DNA of 64,000 nt from Asaia krungthepensis NRIC 0535 (GTDB lineage: Bacteria > Pseudomonadota > Alphaproteobacteria > Acetobacterales > Acetobacteraceae). The translations under genes and the position numbers were made by a program. The notes beneath the pieces are model-generated. The model saw only the letters and a program-made list of their open reading frames with translations. It was not told the origin of the DNA and made no database searches. Positions 1 to 8,259 of this stretch are shown in pieces. Each line of letters opens with the position of its first letter. The first letter of the stretch is position 1. Where the stretch lies: contig NZ_BAPV01000043.1 in assembly GCF_025995175.1 (NCBI RefSeq), positions 1 through 64,000 of the forward strand, read 5' to 3'.

Positions 1-96
1 CTGCCCGTCCGTCAGCCAATACAGGTCTCTCATCTTCAGTCTCCTTGAGGGAGCCTGAATCATATCATGCCGCTTAAATCAATGGGTCCTGAGCCT
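1..96 (-). mobile_element. IS5-family element, end fragment cut by window edge
   Basis: Reverse-strand reading from an ATG at 33 gives the N-terminus MRDLYWLTDGQ, which matches the start of the degraded transposase at 29816 (MSDLEWLTDEQ). The terminal segment at about 82-96 (reverse complement begins GGCTCAGGACCC) matches the IS end at 29866-29880. This is therefore the start-proximal end of a related IS lying mostly outside the window. Family assignment (IS5, probably the IS1031-like group of acetic acid bacteria) is from remembered transposase sequence and is inferred. Confidence 0.75.
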
Positions 97-226
97 AAGC
101 CGCCCCCGGAGATTCATCAGAAACCTGCTTCTCTAGCATAGCTGACCAAGGCGATCGCAACGCCAGCCCGCGTCTCTCTCAATATTGCGATATACAGTAG
201 GCGCGCCAAACGGCGGCATCTCGCTT

Positions 227-1102
227 TCATTCCATCAAGCCCTGAACAAAATCTGCAAATTGCCTTGCCTTTGCGGTCGTCATTCTCCCCGTAGGGAAGA
301 CAGCCCAAAGGTCGATATCAGGCAAAGACCACGCCGGAAGCAGGCGCGTTACGGCGCCGCTCTCCAGTTCAGGGGCAAACATCCAGTCCGAGGTGATGGT
401 CAGGCCCATATCAGCGAGTATGGCTGCCCGCAGGCCTTCGGCAGCGCTGACCCTGAGACGCCCCGCAACGGACACCGAGACGGCCGAGCCATCCCTGTGA
501 AATGACCAGACATTGGGGAGCTGACTGTAAACGATCGCGTTGTGATCAGCCAGATCGGCAGGAACCAACGGCATGCCCGCACGCGCCAGATAGGCCGGTG
601 TGGCGAGCACCGAACGTTTTCCTGTCGCCAGCTTGCGTGCGACCGCCGAGGAGTCGGCCAAAGCCCCCATACGCAACGAGATATCGACCCCCTCGGCCAC
701 GAGATCGATCATCCGGTCATCAAGCAGAATATCCACATCGAGCTGCGGATGCGCATCGAGAAATGCCGGTAGCCGCGGTATGATGTGCAATCGTGCAAAT
801 GTCGTCGCCGCCGATACACGCAAACGCCCGGACAGACCGCTCCCCGCACCACGCGCGGCCAGCTCCGCTTCGTCGGCTTCCTGAAGCGCATTGCGTGCGC
901 GTTCATAATATGCCTGCCCTGCTTCGGTGGGTGTAAGGCCATGAGTGGAGCGTATGAGCAGGCTGACCTGCAGCCTCGCTTCGAGCTGTGCCACGATTTT
1001 CGACACAGCGGGCTGACCAACATGAAGCTGCCGTGCCGCTGCTGAGAATGAACCCGTTTCGACCACACGTACGAACGTGGTCATCGCCTGATATCGGTCC
1101 AT
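227..1102 (-). CDS. LysR-family transcriptional regulator
   Basis: A 291-residue protein of normal LysR length. The N-terminal winged helix-turn-helix occupies about residues 1-60 (FSAAARQLHVGQPAVSKIVAQLE), followed by a linker helix and a periplasmic-binding-like effector domain from about residue 90. A good Shine-Dalgarno (GGAGGA) lies seven to eight bases before the ATG. It is divergent from the GST-OYE detoxification cluster starting at 1375, with a 272-bp shared upstream region, so control of that cluster is the natural inference. The effector is unknown, possibly an electrophile or quinone-like compound. Confidence 0.9.
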   Translation of the reverse strand: MDRYQAMTTFVRVVETGSFSAAARQLHVGQPAVSKIVAQLEARLQVSLLIRSTHGLTPTEAGQAYYERARNALQEADEAELAARGAGSGLSGRLRVSAATTFARLHIIPRLPAFLDAHPQLDVDILLDDRMIDLVAEGVDISLRMGALADSSAVARKLATGKRSVLATPAYLARAGMPLVPADLADHNAIVYSQLPNVWSFHRDGSAVSVSVAGRLRVSAAEGLRAAILADMGLTITSDWMFAPELESGAVTRLLPAWSLPDIDLWAVFPTGRMTTAKARQFADFVQGLME

Positions 1103-1374
1103 CCTATTCCTCCCGGGAATGATGCTTATCGCATTGAGCCATCTGCCATGCCCAGTGAAACAGAGGCAAACCAGACCTGCAACCCGGTCAGCGTCGGGGA
1201 AAGATGGAGCAGGCTTCAGGATGATCGTTCATTTCACCAACGCCGTATCAACACGACCGGTGTCGCATTTCATCTCGGCCTATCAGCTCACGGGTGACCT
1301 GCCACAAGCCATGGTCGCCGCCCTCCTCCCGGCGCTCTCCGCTCTCCTTGCAAAACCTGATGGAGGAACCGCTC

Positions 1375-2010
1375 ATGATTGAGGTCTACGCTTTCGCGAC
1401 GCCCAACAGCGTCAAGGTCACCATCGCGCTGGAAGAGCTCGATCTCGCCTATAGGCTACACGGCATCAATATCCGGCAAGGCGAACAGGGTACCACGGCC
1501 TTTACGACGCTTAATCCCAACCAGAAGGTTCCGGTACTGGTCGATCACGACGCGAGGGATGAGAAGCTCGTCCTCACAGAGTCTGCAGCCATACTCGTGT
1601 ACCTGGCTGAAAAAACCGGCCGACTTCTCCCTGCAACCGGGGCCGAACGGGCGCGCGTTTTCGAGCAGCTTTTCTTTCACGCCTCTGCCCTGAGCCCCGC
1701 CTTCGGCCAATCGGGTTTCTTCCAGCGTTTCGCCAGCGAGAAACTGCCTCTCGCGATCGAGCGCTTCGACAAAGAGGCAAAACGCGTCCTGCATGTGCTC
1801 GACACCTTGCTGGCGCACCGGGATTTCGTGGCAGGCGATCATTTTACTATCGCCGATATTGCCCATTTCGGTTGGCTCTGGCGGCGCAGTTTTCCCGGCC
1901 TCACCCTCGATGACACCCCTTATATCGCCCGCTGGTACGAGCGGATTGCGGCCAGACCTGGCGTTCAGCGCGGTATCGCCCGGGTTGAGACGCTCGCCGC
2001 CCCAAACTGA
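1375..2010 (+). CDS. Glutathione S-transferase family protein
   Basis: A 211-residue GST. The thioredoxin-like N-terminal domain (MIEVYAFATPNSVKVTIALEE) carries the cis-proline region NPNQKVPVLVD and the glutathione-binding E-S pair in LTESAAILVYLAE; an all-helical C-terminal domain contains the N-capping motif FTIADIAHFGW. The start was set at 1375 because GGAGG lies eight bases upstream; the open frame extends upstream without an RBS. First gene of a same-strand cluster divergent from the LysR gene, 30 bp before the ene-reductase. Likely conjugates or reduces electrophiles with glutathione; substrate unknown. Confidence 0.9.
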   Translation: MIEVYAFATPNSVKVTIALEELDLAYRLHGINIRQGEQGTTAFTTLNPNQKVPVLVDHDARDEKLVLTESAAILVYLAEKTGRLLPATGAERARVFEQLFFHASALSPAFGQSGFFQRFASEKLPLAIERFDKEAKRVLHVLDTLLAHRDFVAGDHFTIADIAHFGWLWRRSFPGLTLDDTPYIARWYERIAARPGVQRGIARVETLAAPN

Positions 2011-2040
2011 TCCTTTGCTGATCGCTCTGAGGTTATTCCC

Positions 2041-3144
2041 ATGAACAAACTCTTCACGCCCTTCAATGCCGGGGCGCTGTCGCTCGGCCACAGAATCGTC
2101 ATGGCACCCCTCACGCGCATGCGGTCGGACCATACTGGCAAGGCCAATGCCCTCATGGCGCTGTATTACAGCCAGCGCAGCTCACCCGGCGGTCTTATCA
2201 TCTCAGAGGCAACTCCCGTTGCGCTCGAAGGATACGGCTATGCCGGCGCGCCGGGCATCTATGACGACTCCCAGATAGACGGGTGGCGCAAGGTGACCGA
2301 AGCCGTTCATGCACGCGGTGCGAAAATTATCATGCAGTTGTGGCACGTTGGGCGACAGTCGCATCCTGATCTGCAGCCAGGTGGTGCAGCCCCGGTCGCG
2401 CCCTCTGCTATCCAGGCGGAAGGCGACGCCTACACGCTCGGTGGCCCTGCCCCGTTTTCCATGCCGCGTGCCCTTTCGCTGAAGGAAATTCCTGCGGTGA
2501 TCGAGCAGTTCAGGGAAGGTGCCGCAAGGGCAAAGCAGGCAGGTTTTGATGGCGTGGAAATTCATGGCGCCAATGGCTATCTGCCAGACCAATTCCTGCA
2601 GGACGGTACCAACCACCGCACCGATGAGTATGGTGGCCCGATCGAGAACCGCGCTCGCTTTCTGTTGGAAGTGACCCAGGCAGTCATATCCGTCTGGGGG
2701 GCAGACCGCGTGGGTGTTCGCCTGAGCCCAAGTGGCACCTACGGCTCGATGTCAGACAGCAACCCCCAAGAAACCTTCGGTTATGTGGCGGAGCAGCTGG
2801 ACAGGCTCGGCATCGCCTATCTGCATGTGGTTGAACCCCGCATCAAGGGCACGGAACTCATCGCCGAAAGCGAGCCCGTGGCCGCGCGTAATCTGCGTGA
2901 GAGATTTCAGGGCACGCTGATCGCGGCAGGTGGGTTCGACAAAAACAGTGCCGCAGCCGTGCTCGCATCCGGTGATGCCGATGCCGTCGCCTTCGGCCGG
3001 CATTTCATCAGCAATCCCGATCTGCCTCAGCGCCTGCGCGAGGACCTTGCTTTGACAGATTACGACCGCTCGACCTTCTACGGCGGCGATGCTCGTGGCT
3101 ACACCGATTATCCCTTCTTCGACGCTTCGACAGCAGAGCGATAA
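2041..3144 (+). CDS. Old Yellow Enzyme family alkene reductase (FMN)
   Basis: A 367-residue TIM-barrel flavoprotein of normal length. HGANGYL contains the substrate-binding His175 and Asn178 and the proton-donor Tyr180 typical of OYE/NemA/xenobiotic reductases. Other family segments are MAPLTRMRS at the flavin site, QLWHVGR, and the C-terminal phosphate-binding region around FGRHFISNPDLP. Such enzymes reduce activated C=C bonds, nitro compounds and quinones with NAD(P)H. It lies between a GST and a peroxiredoxin-like gene, which fits electrophile detoxification. The exact subfamily (NemA versus XenA/B) was not determined. Confidence 0.93.
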   Translation: MNKLFTPFNAGALSLGHRIVMAPLTRMRSDHTGKANALMALYYSQRSSPGGLIISEATPVALEGYGYAGAPGIYDDSQIDGWRKVTEAVHARGAKIIMQLWHVGRQSHPDLQPGGAAPVAPSAIQAEGDAYTLGGPAPFSMPRALSLKEIPAVIEQFREGAARAKQAGFDGVEIHGANGYLPDQFLQDGTNHRTDEYGGPIENRARFLLEVTQAVISVWGADRVGVRLSPSGTYGSMSDSNPQETFGYVAEQLDRLGIAYLHVVEPRIKGTELIAESEPVAARNLRERFQGTLIAAGGFDKNSAAAVLASGDADAVAFGRHFISNPDLPQRLREDLALTDYDRSTFYGGDARGYTDYPFFDASTAER

Positions 3145-3256
3145 CCACCGCGGTTATTCCACCAGGGAATGACCATTAGTCGCCCCTGCCATCATCCCCC
3201 AGGTACGGCGACCTCCTATCGTCAGATCCGTCACCAGATTTCAAGGAAACGAACCC

Positions 3257-3931
3257 ATGACACTTCAGGCAAAGCTCGACGCCTTCAAGACCGATTTCGA
3301 AGCCGGAAAGCCCCCCTATAACGTTCCGCATAGCGTCATCGAAACCATGCACCGTGCCACCGCCGAGCTGGTTGCGTCCGGCGCTGCGGAAAAAGCCCTC
3401 AAAGCCGGAGACAAGGCACCCGTTTTTACGCTGAACGACCCCGAGGGTGACCCTGTCTCTTCTGCTGATCTTCTGGCCAAGGGGCCTTTGGTCATCAGCT
3501 TTTATCGCGGTGTGTGGTGCCCTTACTGCAACATGGAATTGCAGGCCCTCGAAGCGGCACTTCCCTCATTTCGTGAGCTTGGCGCCCATCTGATCGCGAT
3601 CTCCCCGCAAACTGCGGTGAACAGCCGAAAATCAGTCCGCCAGAATGAACTGCAATTTCCGATCCTGTCTGACACACATAATGACGTTGCCGCGCAGTTT
3701 GGCCTTCGCTTCACCCTGCCTGATTATCTGATTGAGCTTTACAAGAATCTCAAGAACGATCTGCCCGGTTTCAATGGTGACGACAGCTGGACGCTGCCTA
3801 TGCCTGGCCGCTTCGTCATTGGTCAGGACGGCGTCATTCTCTATGCCGAGGTCAACCCGGATTATACGCGTCGCCCGGAACCTGCCGACATGCTTCCTGC
3901 CCTGCGCCACGCGACCCAGTCGGCCGACTGA
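3257..3931 (+). CDS. Peroxiredoxin-like AhpC/TSA family protein
   Basis: A 224-residue thioredoxin-fold protein. An N-terminal helical extension of about 50 residues precedes the AhpC/TSA domain. The active site FYRGVWCPYCNMEL places two cysteines at 88 and 91 (CPYC), a redoxin-type variant rather than the classical peroxiredoxin PxxxTxxC, so thiol peroxidase or disulfide-reductase activity is inferred. No signal peptide, so cytosolic. It sits in the LysR-linked cluster between the ene-reductase and a CMD-family gene, consistent with organic hydroperoxide defence. Confidence 0.85.
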   Translation: MTLQAKLDAFKTDFEAGKPPYNVPHSVIETMHRATAELVASGAAEKALKAGDKAPVFTLNDPEGDPVSSADLLAKGPLVISFYRGVWCPYCNMELQALEAALPSFRELGAHLIAISPQTAVNSRKSVRQNELQFPILSDTHNDVAAQFGLRFTLPDYLIELYKNLKNDLPGFNGDDSWTLPMPGRFVIGQDGVILYAEVNPDYTRRPEPADMLPALRHATQSAD

Positions 3932-3998
3932 TCGCTCCATCCATACCGCCCCGGCTCGCGCAGGGGCGGAGTTTTTCACTGAGGATACGGAGAGAGAT

Positions 3999-4415
3999 AT
4001 GCGCTCCAATGACATGGGCAGTAGCTTCACACGCCATTTGATGGGTTACGAACAATCCGCCAAGCTCATCGCGGCATCACAGTCAGGAACTTTCGGCGCA
4101 GCCATAGCCGGGTATGCAGTCGATCATGTTTTCGAGGACATCTGGACACGTGAAGGGCTCGATCAGGCGCGTCGAAGTCTCATCACCATGACCGTCATGG
4201 TTGCGCTGCGCCAGCCCCACGAATTCGGCCTCCATATGGGTTTTGCGCTCGATCACGGTATGAAGCTGAAGGAAATAGAGGAGGCTCTGATACAGATGCT
4301 CCCTTATGTCGGCTTCCCCGCCATTTCCGGTGTCATGCCTGTCGCTGCGAAGATCATTGCTGAGCGTGGACTCGACAAAAGCGAAGAGTATGAAGGCCAT
4401 CGCGGTCTGCTCTGA
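3999..4415 (+). CDS. Carboxymuconolactone decarboxylase (CMD) family protein
   Basis: A 138-residue helical protein of the CMD/AhpD-like superfamily, with segments ARRSLITMTVMVAL, EFGLHMGFALDHGMKLKEIEEALIQ and YVGFPAISG typical of CMD proteins. No CxxC is present where AhpD has its catalytic pair, so it is closer to gamma-carboxymuconolactone decarboxylase or the small uncharacterised homologues found in stress clusters. The open frame begins far upstream, inside the preceding gene in another frame; ATG 3999 was chosen for its GGAGAGAG ribosome site. Its role in the cluster is not known. Confidence 0.85.
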   Translation: MRSNDMGSSFTRHLMGYEQSAKLIAASQSGTFGAAIAGYAVDHVFEDIWTREGLDQARRSLITMTVMVALRQPHEFGLHMGFALDHGMKLKEIEEALIQMLPYVGFPAISGVMPVAAKIIAERGLDKSEEYEGHRGLL

Positions 4416-4565
4416 GTCCTCACCCAAGTACTGTACCCTGCCGGTAGAACGGGCCTCGTCTCGCGCTCCCGATGACATCCAGCCTGCGGCGTTCACGAAC
4501 CTCTCTGCGCCCCTCTCGCGCTTCGTGAGTACTTCACGGCAATCTGCCTTCGAAAAGGAACAGTT

Positions 4566-5315
4566 ATGACGAAACTGCATCGAAAAACGGCCCTTGTGAC
4601 CGGAGGAAGCAGCGGGCTCGGGCTTGCCATCGCAACGCGTTTCATCGCTGAAGGCGCATTTGTCTATATCACCGGTCGGCGACAGGCCGAGCTTGAGCGG
4701 GCTGTAGCGGCATTGGGCAGTCAGGCCGCCTCTATACAGGCAGATGTCAGTCTTTCCGGCGATATCGAACGCATGGTGGAAAGGATACGGCGTGAACGTG
4801 GGGCTATCGATATCCTGGTCGCCAATGCCGGTATCGTTCTGCCTCAAACACTCGAACAGGCAACACAAGCCAATTACGATCGGACGTTCGATATCAACGT
4901 GAAAGGCCTGTATTTCACGATCAGCAAGGCACTTGGCCTGTTGCGGTCTGGCAGCTCAGTCATCCTTGTCTCATCCATCGCTGCCAATAAGGGTGTGCCT
5001 GGCTATGGCACATACAGCGCAAGCAAGGCTGCAATACGCAGCCTGTCCAGAACCTGGACGGCCGAACTGGTCGAACGCGGCATACGGATCAATACCCTCA
5101 GCCCCGGGCCGTTCGACACACCAATCATGGACAGTCAGGCCGATACGCCGGAAGGTGCCGAAGCCGTCAAGCGTCAATGGGCTGCAGCCGTGCCCATGAA
5201 GCGATTGGGGCGGCCAGAGGAACTTGCTGCGGCCGCGCTCTTTCTGGCTTCTGATGAAAGCAGTTATGTTGCAGGCATTGACCTCATTGTCGACGGAGGA
5301 GCGGCCGCGGTCTAG
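4566..5315 (+). CDS. Short-chain dehydrogenase/reductase (SDR)
   Basis: A 249-residue classical SDR. The Rossmann glycine motif TGGSSGLGLA starts near residue 12, NAG (ANAGIV) is near 90, the catalytic Ser lies in VSSIAA and the YxxxK motif in YGTYSASKA near 153. The C-terminus (SYVAGIDLIVDGGAAAV) is typical of the family. It probably reduces a carbonyl with NAD(P)H. It is part of the detoxification cluster, following the CMD gene after a 150-bp gap that could hold its own promoter. Substrate is not predictable. Confidence 0.92.
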   Translation: MTKLHRKTALVTGGSSGLGLAIATRFIAEGAFVYITGRRQAELERAVAALGSQAASIQADVSLSGDIERMVERIRRERGAIDILVANAGIVLPQTLEQATQANYDRTFDINVKGLYFTISKALGLLRSGSSVILVSSIAANKGVPGYGTYSASKAAIRSLSRTWTAELVERGIRINTLSPGPFDTPIMDSQADTPEGAEAVKRQWAAAVPMKRLGRPEELAAAALFLASDESSYVAGIDLIVDGGAAAV

Positions 5316-5421
5316 GGCTCCGTGATCACCACAGGATTGCGATCACCAGTACGGTGGAGCGTCAGCAGGACCCGCCCATACTGCCAATCAGACTGACATG
5401 GTTTCGCAAGGGTGAGCTATC

Positions 5422-6138
5422 ATGATCCGTTTTTATTTCCATCCCACGCCCAACCCGGCGAAAATCGCCCTCACGCTCGAGGAAACCGGTTTGCCCTACG
5501 AGGCCATACCGGTCGATACCCGCAAGGGTGATCAGCATGACCCGGCGTTTCTCGCGATCAACCCCAATGGCAAGGTGCCTGCCATTATCGACACCAAAGG
5601 TCCTGCGGGCCCGGCAACACGCGTGTTCGATTCCAATGCAATATTGATCTATCTTGCTGAAAAAACCGGGCAATATCTCGGAACCCCCGCGGACCGGCCT
5701 GAATTGCTGTCATGGTTGATGTTTATCGCATCCGGGCTTGGGCCTTTTTCCGGTCAGGCCGTGCATTTTCAGCATGCAGCGCCCGCCGGGCTGGACTACG
5801 CCGTCAATCGGTACAGGCGCGAGGTCGAACGACATTACACAGTTCTCGACCAGCACCTCACGGACCGCCGTTACATCGTGGGTGATACTTTCACGATTGC
5901 CGATATGTCTGCCTGGGGCTGGCTGGAGCGTGCGCCCCGTGTGCTCAAGGAAGATTATCCGCTCGAGCGCTGGCCTGCACTTGCTCGCTTCATGCACGAC
6001 ATCAATGCCCGCCCGGCCGTGTCGCGCGTACAGGCGCTCATGAAGAGGCACGCATTCAAGACAGATATGGACGATCAGGCACAACGAGCCCTCTTCCCAT
6101 CCAATTTCCCTATCCACAATCGGGAGCAGCGCTCATGA
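5422..6138 (+). CDS. Glutathione S-transferase family protein
   Basis: A 238-residue GST with N-terminal thioredoxin fold (MIRFYFHPTPNPAKIALTLEETG), cis-Pro region NPNGKVPAIID and glutathione-contact segment FDSNAILIYLAEKTG. The C-terminal helical domain carries FTIADMSAWGW. It has a C-terminal extension of roughly 25 residues relative to the GST at 1375. RBS-like AAGGGTGAG precedes the ATG. Its stop overlaps the yghU start by four bases, so the two are translationally coupled and probably act on related substrates. Confidence 0.9.
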   Translation: MIRFYFHPTPNPAKIALTLEETGLPYEAIPVDTRKGDQHDPAFLAINPNGKVPAIIDTKGPAGPATRVFDSNAILIYLAEKTGQYLGTPADRPELLSWLMFIASGLGPFSGQAVHFQHAAPAGLDYAVNRYRREVERHYTVLDQHLTDRRYIVGDTFTIADMSAWGWLERAPRVLKEDYPLERWPALARFMHDINARPAVSRVQALMKRHAFKTDMDDQAQRALFPSNFPIHNREQRS

Positions 6139-7019
6139 CCGCTTCGGAAAACTATACACCGCCCAGCGTCTGGACATGGGACAAACAGAATGGCGGCAAA
6201 TTTGCCAGCACCAATCGCCCTGTCGCCGGGCCGACGCATGAAAAGAACCTCCCCGTAGGGCATCACCCGCTCCAGCTGTACTCACTGGGTACGCCCAATG
6301 GGGTAAAGGTGACGATCATGTTGGAGGAACTCCTGGCCCTGGGACATGAGGGGGCGGAATATGATGCCTGGCTGATCAATATAGGGGATGGCGATCAGTT
6401 CGGATCGGGCTTTACAGCCATCAACCCGAATTCCAAGATCCCGGCGCTGGTCGACCAAAGCGGGGGCACTCCCCTGCCCGTCTTCGAATCAGGATCGATC
6501 CTGCTTTATCTCGCCGAGAAATTCGCGGCATTTTTGCCTCGGGATGTTCCATCGCGTACGGCCTGTCTGAACTGGCTTTTCTGGCAGGTCGGCAGCGCAC
6601 CCTATCTCGGCGGCGGCTTTGGCCATTTCTATGCCTACGCCCCTGAGAAGATCGAATATGCAATCAACCGGTTTGCCATGGAGACCAAACGCCAGCTGGA
6701 CGTTCTCGACCGGCAGCTTGCCAGGCATAAATATATAGCAGGCGACACCTATACAATCGCCGATATGGCGATCTTTCCCTGGTATGGCGGCCTTGTTGAA
6801 GGCTGGCTCTATAATGATGCTGCACAGTTTCTGAGCGTTCAGGAGTATTCCCATGTGCAGGCGTGGTCAGCCCGGTTGCTCGAACGCCCTGCTGTCCAGC
6901 GGGGCCGAATGGTGAACAGGCTCTCAGGCCCGCTCTCTTTCCAGCTTCGCGAACGCCATGACAGCTCGGATTTCGAGCTTAGAACGCAGGACAAATTGCC
7001 GAAAGACAGCGCGATCTGA
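6135..7019 (+). CDS. yghU: YghU-like glutathione-dependent disulfide-bond oxidoreductase
   Basis: A 294-residue Nu-class GST, close to the 288 residues of E. coli YghU. It shows the family's N-terminal extension (YTPPSVWTWDKQNGGKFASTNRPVAGPTHE, listed here in part), the YSLGTPNGVKVTIMLEE thioredoxin-fold start, and the SGSILLYLAEKF glutathione site. These enzymes bind two glutathiones or GSSG and show disulfide reductase and organic peroxidase activity. It is the last gene of the LysR-linked cluster, coupled by ATGA to the preceding GST. Confidence 0.92.
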   Translation: MTASENYTPPSVWTWDKQNGGKFASTNRPVAGPTHEKNLPVGHHPLQLYSLGTPNGVKVTIMLEELLALGHEGAEYDAWLINIGDGDQFGSGFTAINPNSKIPALVDQSGGTPLPVFESGSILLYLAEKFAAFLPRDVPSRTACLNWLFWQVGSAPYLGGGFGHFYAYAPEKIEYAINRFAMETKRQLDVLDRQLARHKYIAGDTYTIADMAIFPWYGGLVEGWLYNDAAQFLSVQEYSHVQAWSARLLERPAVQRGRMVNRLSGPLSFQLRERHDSSDFELRTQDKLPKDSAI

Positions 7020-7039
7020 TCGCTTCCACCCCGCCGCAT

Positions 7040-7064
7040 CGGGCGATGCACCCCGCATCGCCCG
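7040..7064. terminator. Candidate bidirectional terminator hairpin
   Basis: Perfect 10-bp stem CGGGCGATGC / GCATCGCCCG around a five-base loop, located between the convergent yghU (ends 7019) and nrsF (ends 7068). No T-tract is visible, so efficiency as an intrinsic terminator is uncertain. Confidence 0.6.
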
Positions 7065-7067
7065 GAA

Positions 7068-7712
7068 CTACCAGCGTATCAGCCACGGCAATACCAGACG
7101 CGTGCTGCAGGCCACCAGCGCACAGGCCAATGAATACCAGACGACGAGATAAAGCGGGTCATCAAAGGGGCAGGCAAGAGCAAAGACGAGCGCACCAAAA
7201 GCCGCGCCGGCAATGCCAGTGACCCACGCCGTTCCGCGCACATCAACCGGTGCGCCGCGGCGCACGATAACACCCAGCGCGAGGACAGCCGGCAGAGCTA
7301 GCTCTACGATCTTGCGTGCACAGACCATGCCGTGCGCCGGATCAAGCCTGAGCCATAAAACCTCTGGCCCAGCCTGAAGCGCATCCACAAGCCAGCCAAG
7401 GGCAAAAAGAACAAGAGCGGTCACGCCCAGCCAACGCAGCCCCTGCCGGGGCGAACGCGTTGGATCGAGCGAGACCAGCGCCGAAGCGCCGCCCAGCCCG
7501 ACGATCAGCAGCAGCCCGATTGCCTTCCACCAGAAGCTCATCATGTGCATGGCATGGGGCATGTCAGGGCGCATCAGGCCAAACCCGAGCACTGCACCAA
7601 TCTCGACCCCGGCGAGAACCGCGAGGGTCAAGGCATCGCGCCAGGGCGAGCGCCTCCGGACGGGGCGAAGATCGGTTACAAACTGCTCGATCAGGGGATC
7701 ATTCACCATCAT
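7068..7712 (-). CDS. nrsF: NrsF-family (DUF1109) membrane anti-sigma factor for SigF
   Basis: A 214-residue inner-membrane protein with about six hydrophobic segments and a short cytosolic N-terminus (MVNDPLIEQFVTDLRPVRR), matching the DUF1109/NrsF family that sequesters SigF-type ECF factors. Two well-placed cysteines, Cys131 (MVCARK) and Cys181 (ALACPFDDP), match the conserved pair reported to be needed for signalling in the Caulobacter homologue. The gene overlaps the end of sigF by 14 bp, with GGGAGG inside sigF as its ribosome site. Expected role: release SigF on oxidative or hypochlorite-type stress. Confidence 0.9.
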   Translation of the reverse strand: MMVNDPLIEQFVTDLRPVRRRSPWRDALTLAVLAGVEIGAVLGFGLMRPDMPHAMHMMSFWWKAIGLLLIVGLGGASALVSLDPTRSPRQGLRWLGVTALVLFALGWLVDALQAGPEVLWLRLDPAHGMVCARKIVELALPAVLALGVIVRRGAPVDVRGTAWVTGIAGAAFGALVFALACPFDDPLYLVVWYSLACALVACSTRLVLPWLIRW

Positions 7713-8229
7713 TGCCTCCCATCACCAGAGTGCTCATACGACTCAACCCACGATGGATATTGACCTTCACCAGCGTCGCGGATTGCCCTGTGCGACGTGC
7801 TGCCTCCTCTATGCTCAAACCCTGCAACTTCACCAACCTGATCGCTTCTGCTGGCCCCGGCTTCAACTGCGCCAGAAGCTTTTCCAGTGCATGAGCCGTG
7901 GTCACCTGTTCCTCGTGATCGCCCACAGCCACCGTCTCATCAAGCAGGGTCGTTTGTGTACGTCTCGCGGCCCGGAGGCGATCAATCCATTTGTAACGCG
8001 CAATGGCCGCAATCCACGGGCCGAATTTCTGGGAAGGATCGAAGGTGTGACGCTTCTCATGCACCGCCATAAGGGTGTCCTGCACGGCGTCATCGACCAT
8101 TGAGGGCGGCAGGCGTTTGAGGAAAAAACGGCGCAACCATGCCTGCGCCTCGCCCAGGACCAGGCGATAAGCCTGTGCATCTCCTGCTTGCGCGGCCTCC
8201 ATCCAACGGCTCCAATCCGCTTCTGTCAA
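7699..8229 (-). CDS. sigF: ECF RNA polymerase sigma factor SigF
   Basis: A 176-residue ECF sigma with only regions 2 and 4. Region 2 has DDAVQDTLMAVHEKRHTFDP and the -10-binding WIAAIARYKWIDRLR; region 4 is the helix-turn-helix LQGLSIEEAARRTGQSATLVKVNIHRGL. Pairing with an NrsF anti-sigma identifies the SigF group. The predicted start is TTG at 8229; an in-frame ATG nine codons later is an alternative. It is third in a minus-strand unit msrB-msrA-sigF-nrsF that begins with a SigF-type promoter, so autoregulation is likely. Confidence 0.9.
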   Translation of the reverse strand: MTEADWSRWMEAAQAGDAQAYRLVLGEAQAWLRRFFLKRLPPSMVDDAVQDTLMAVHEKRHTFDPSQKFGPWIAAIARYKWIDRLRAARRTQTTLLDETVAVGDHEEQVTTAHALEKLLAQLKPGPAEAIRLVKLQGLSIEEAARRTGQSATLVKVNIHRGLSRMSTLVMGGNDGE

Positions 8230-8259
8230 AAATCTGCTGCCTTCATGCGTGATCGGAGA

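Noticed and set aside
1456-2133. A 225-codon minus-strand open frame opposite the GST gene.
   Set aside because: No ribosome site or recognisable motifs, and it covers the intact GST and the OYE start.
4083-4868. A 261-codon minus-strand open frame across the CMD and SDR genes.
   Set aside because: It runs antisense to two well-supported genes and shows no family-like sequence.
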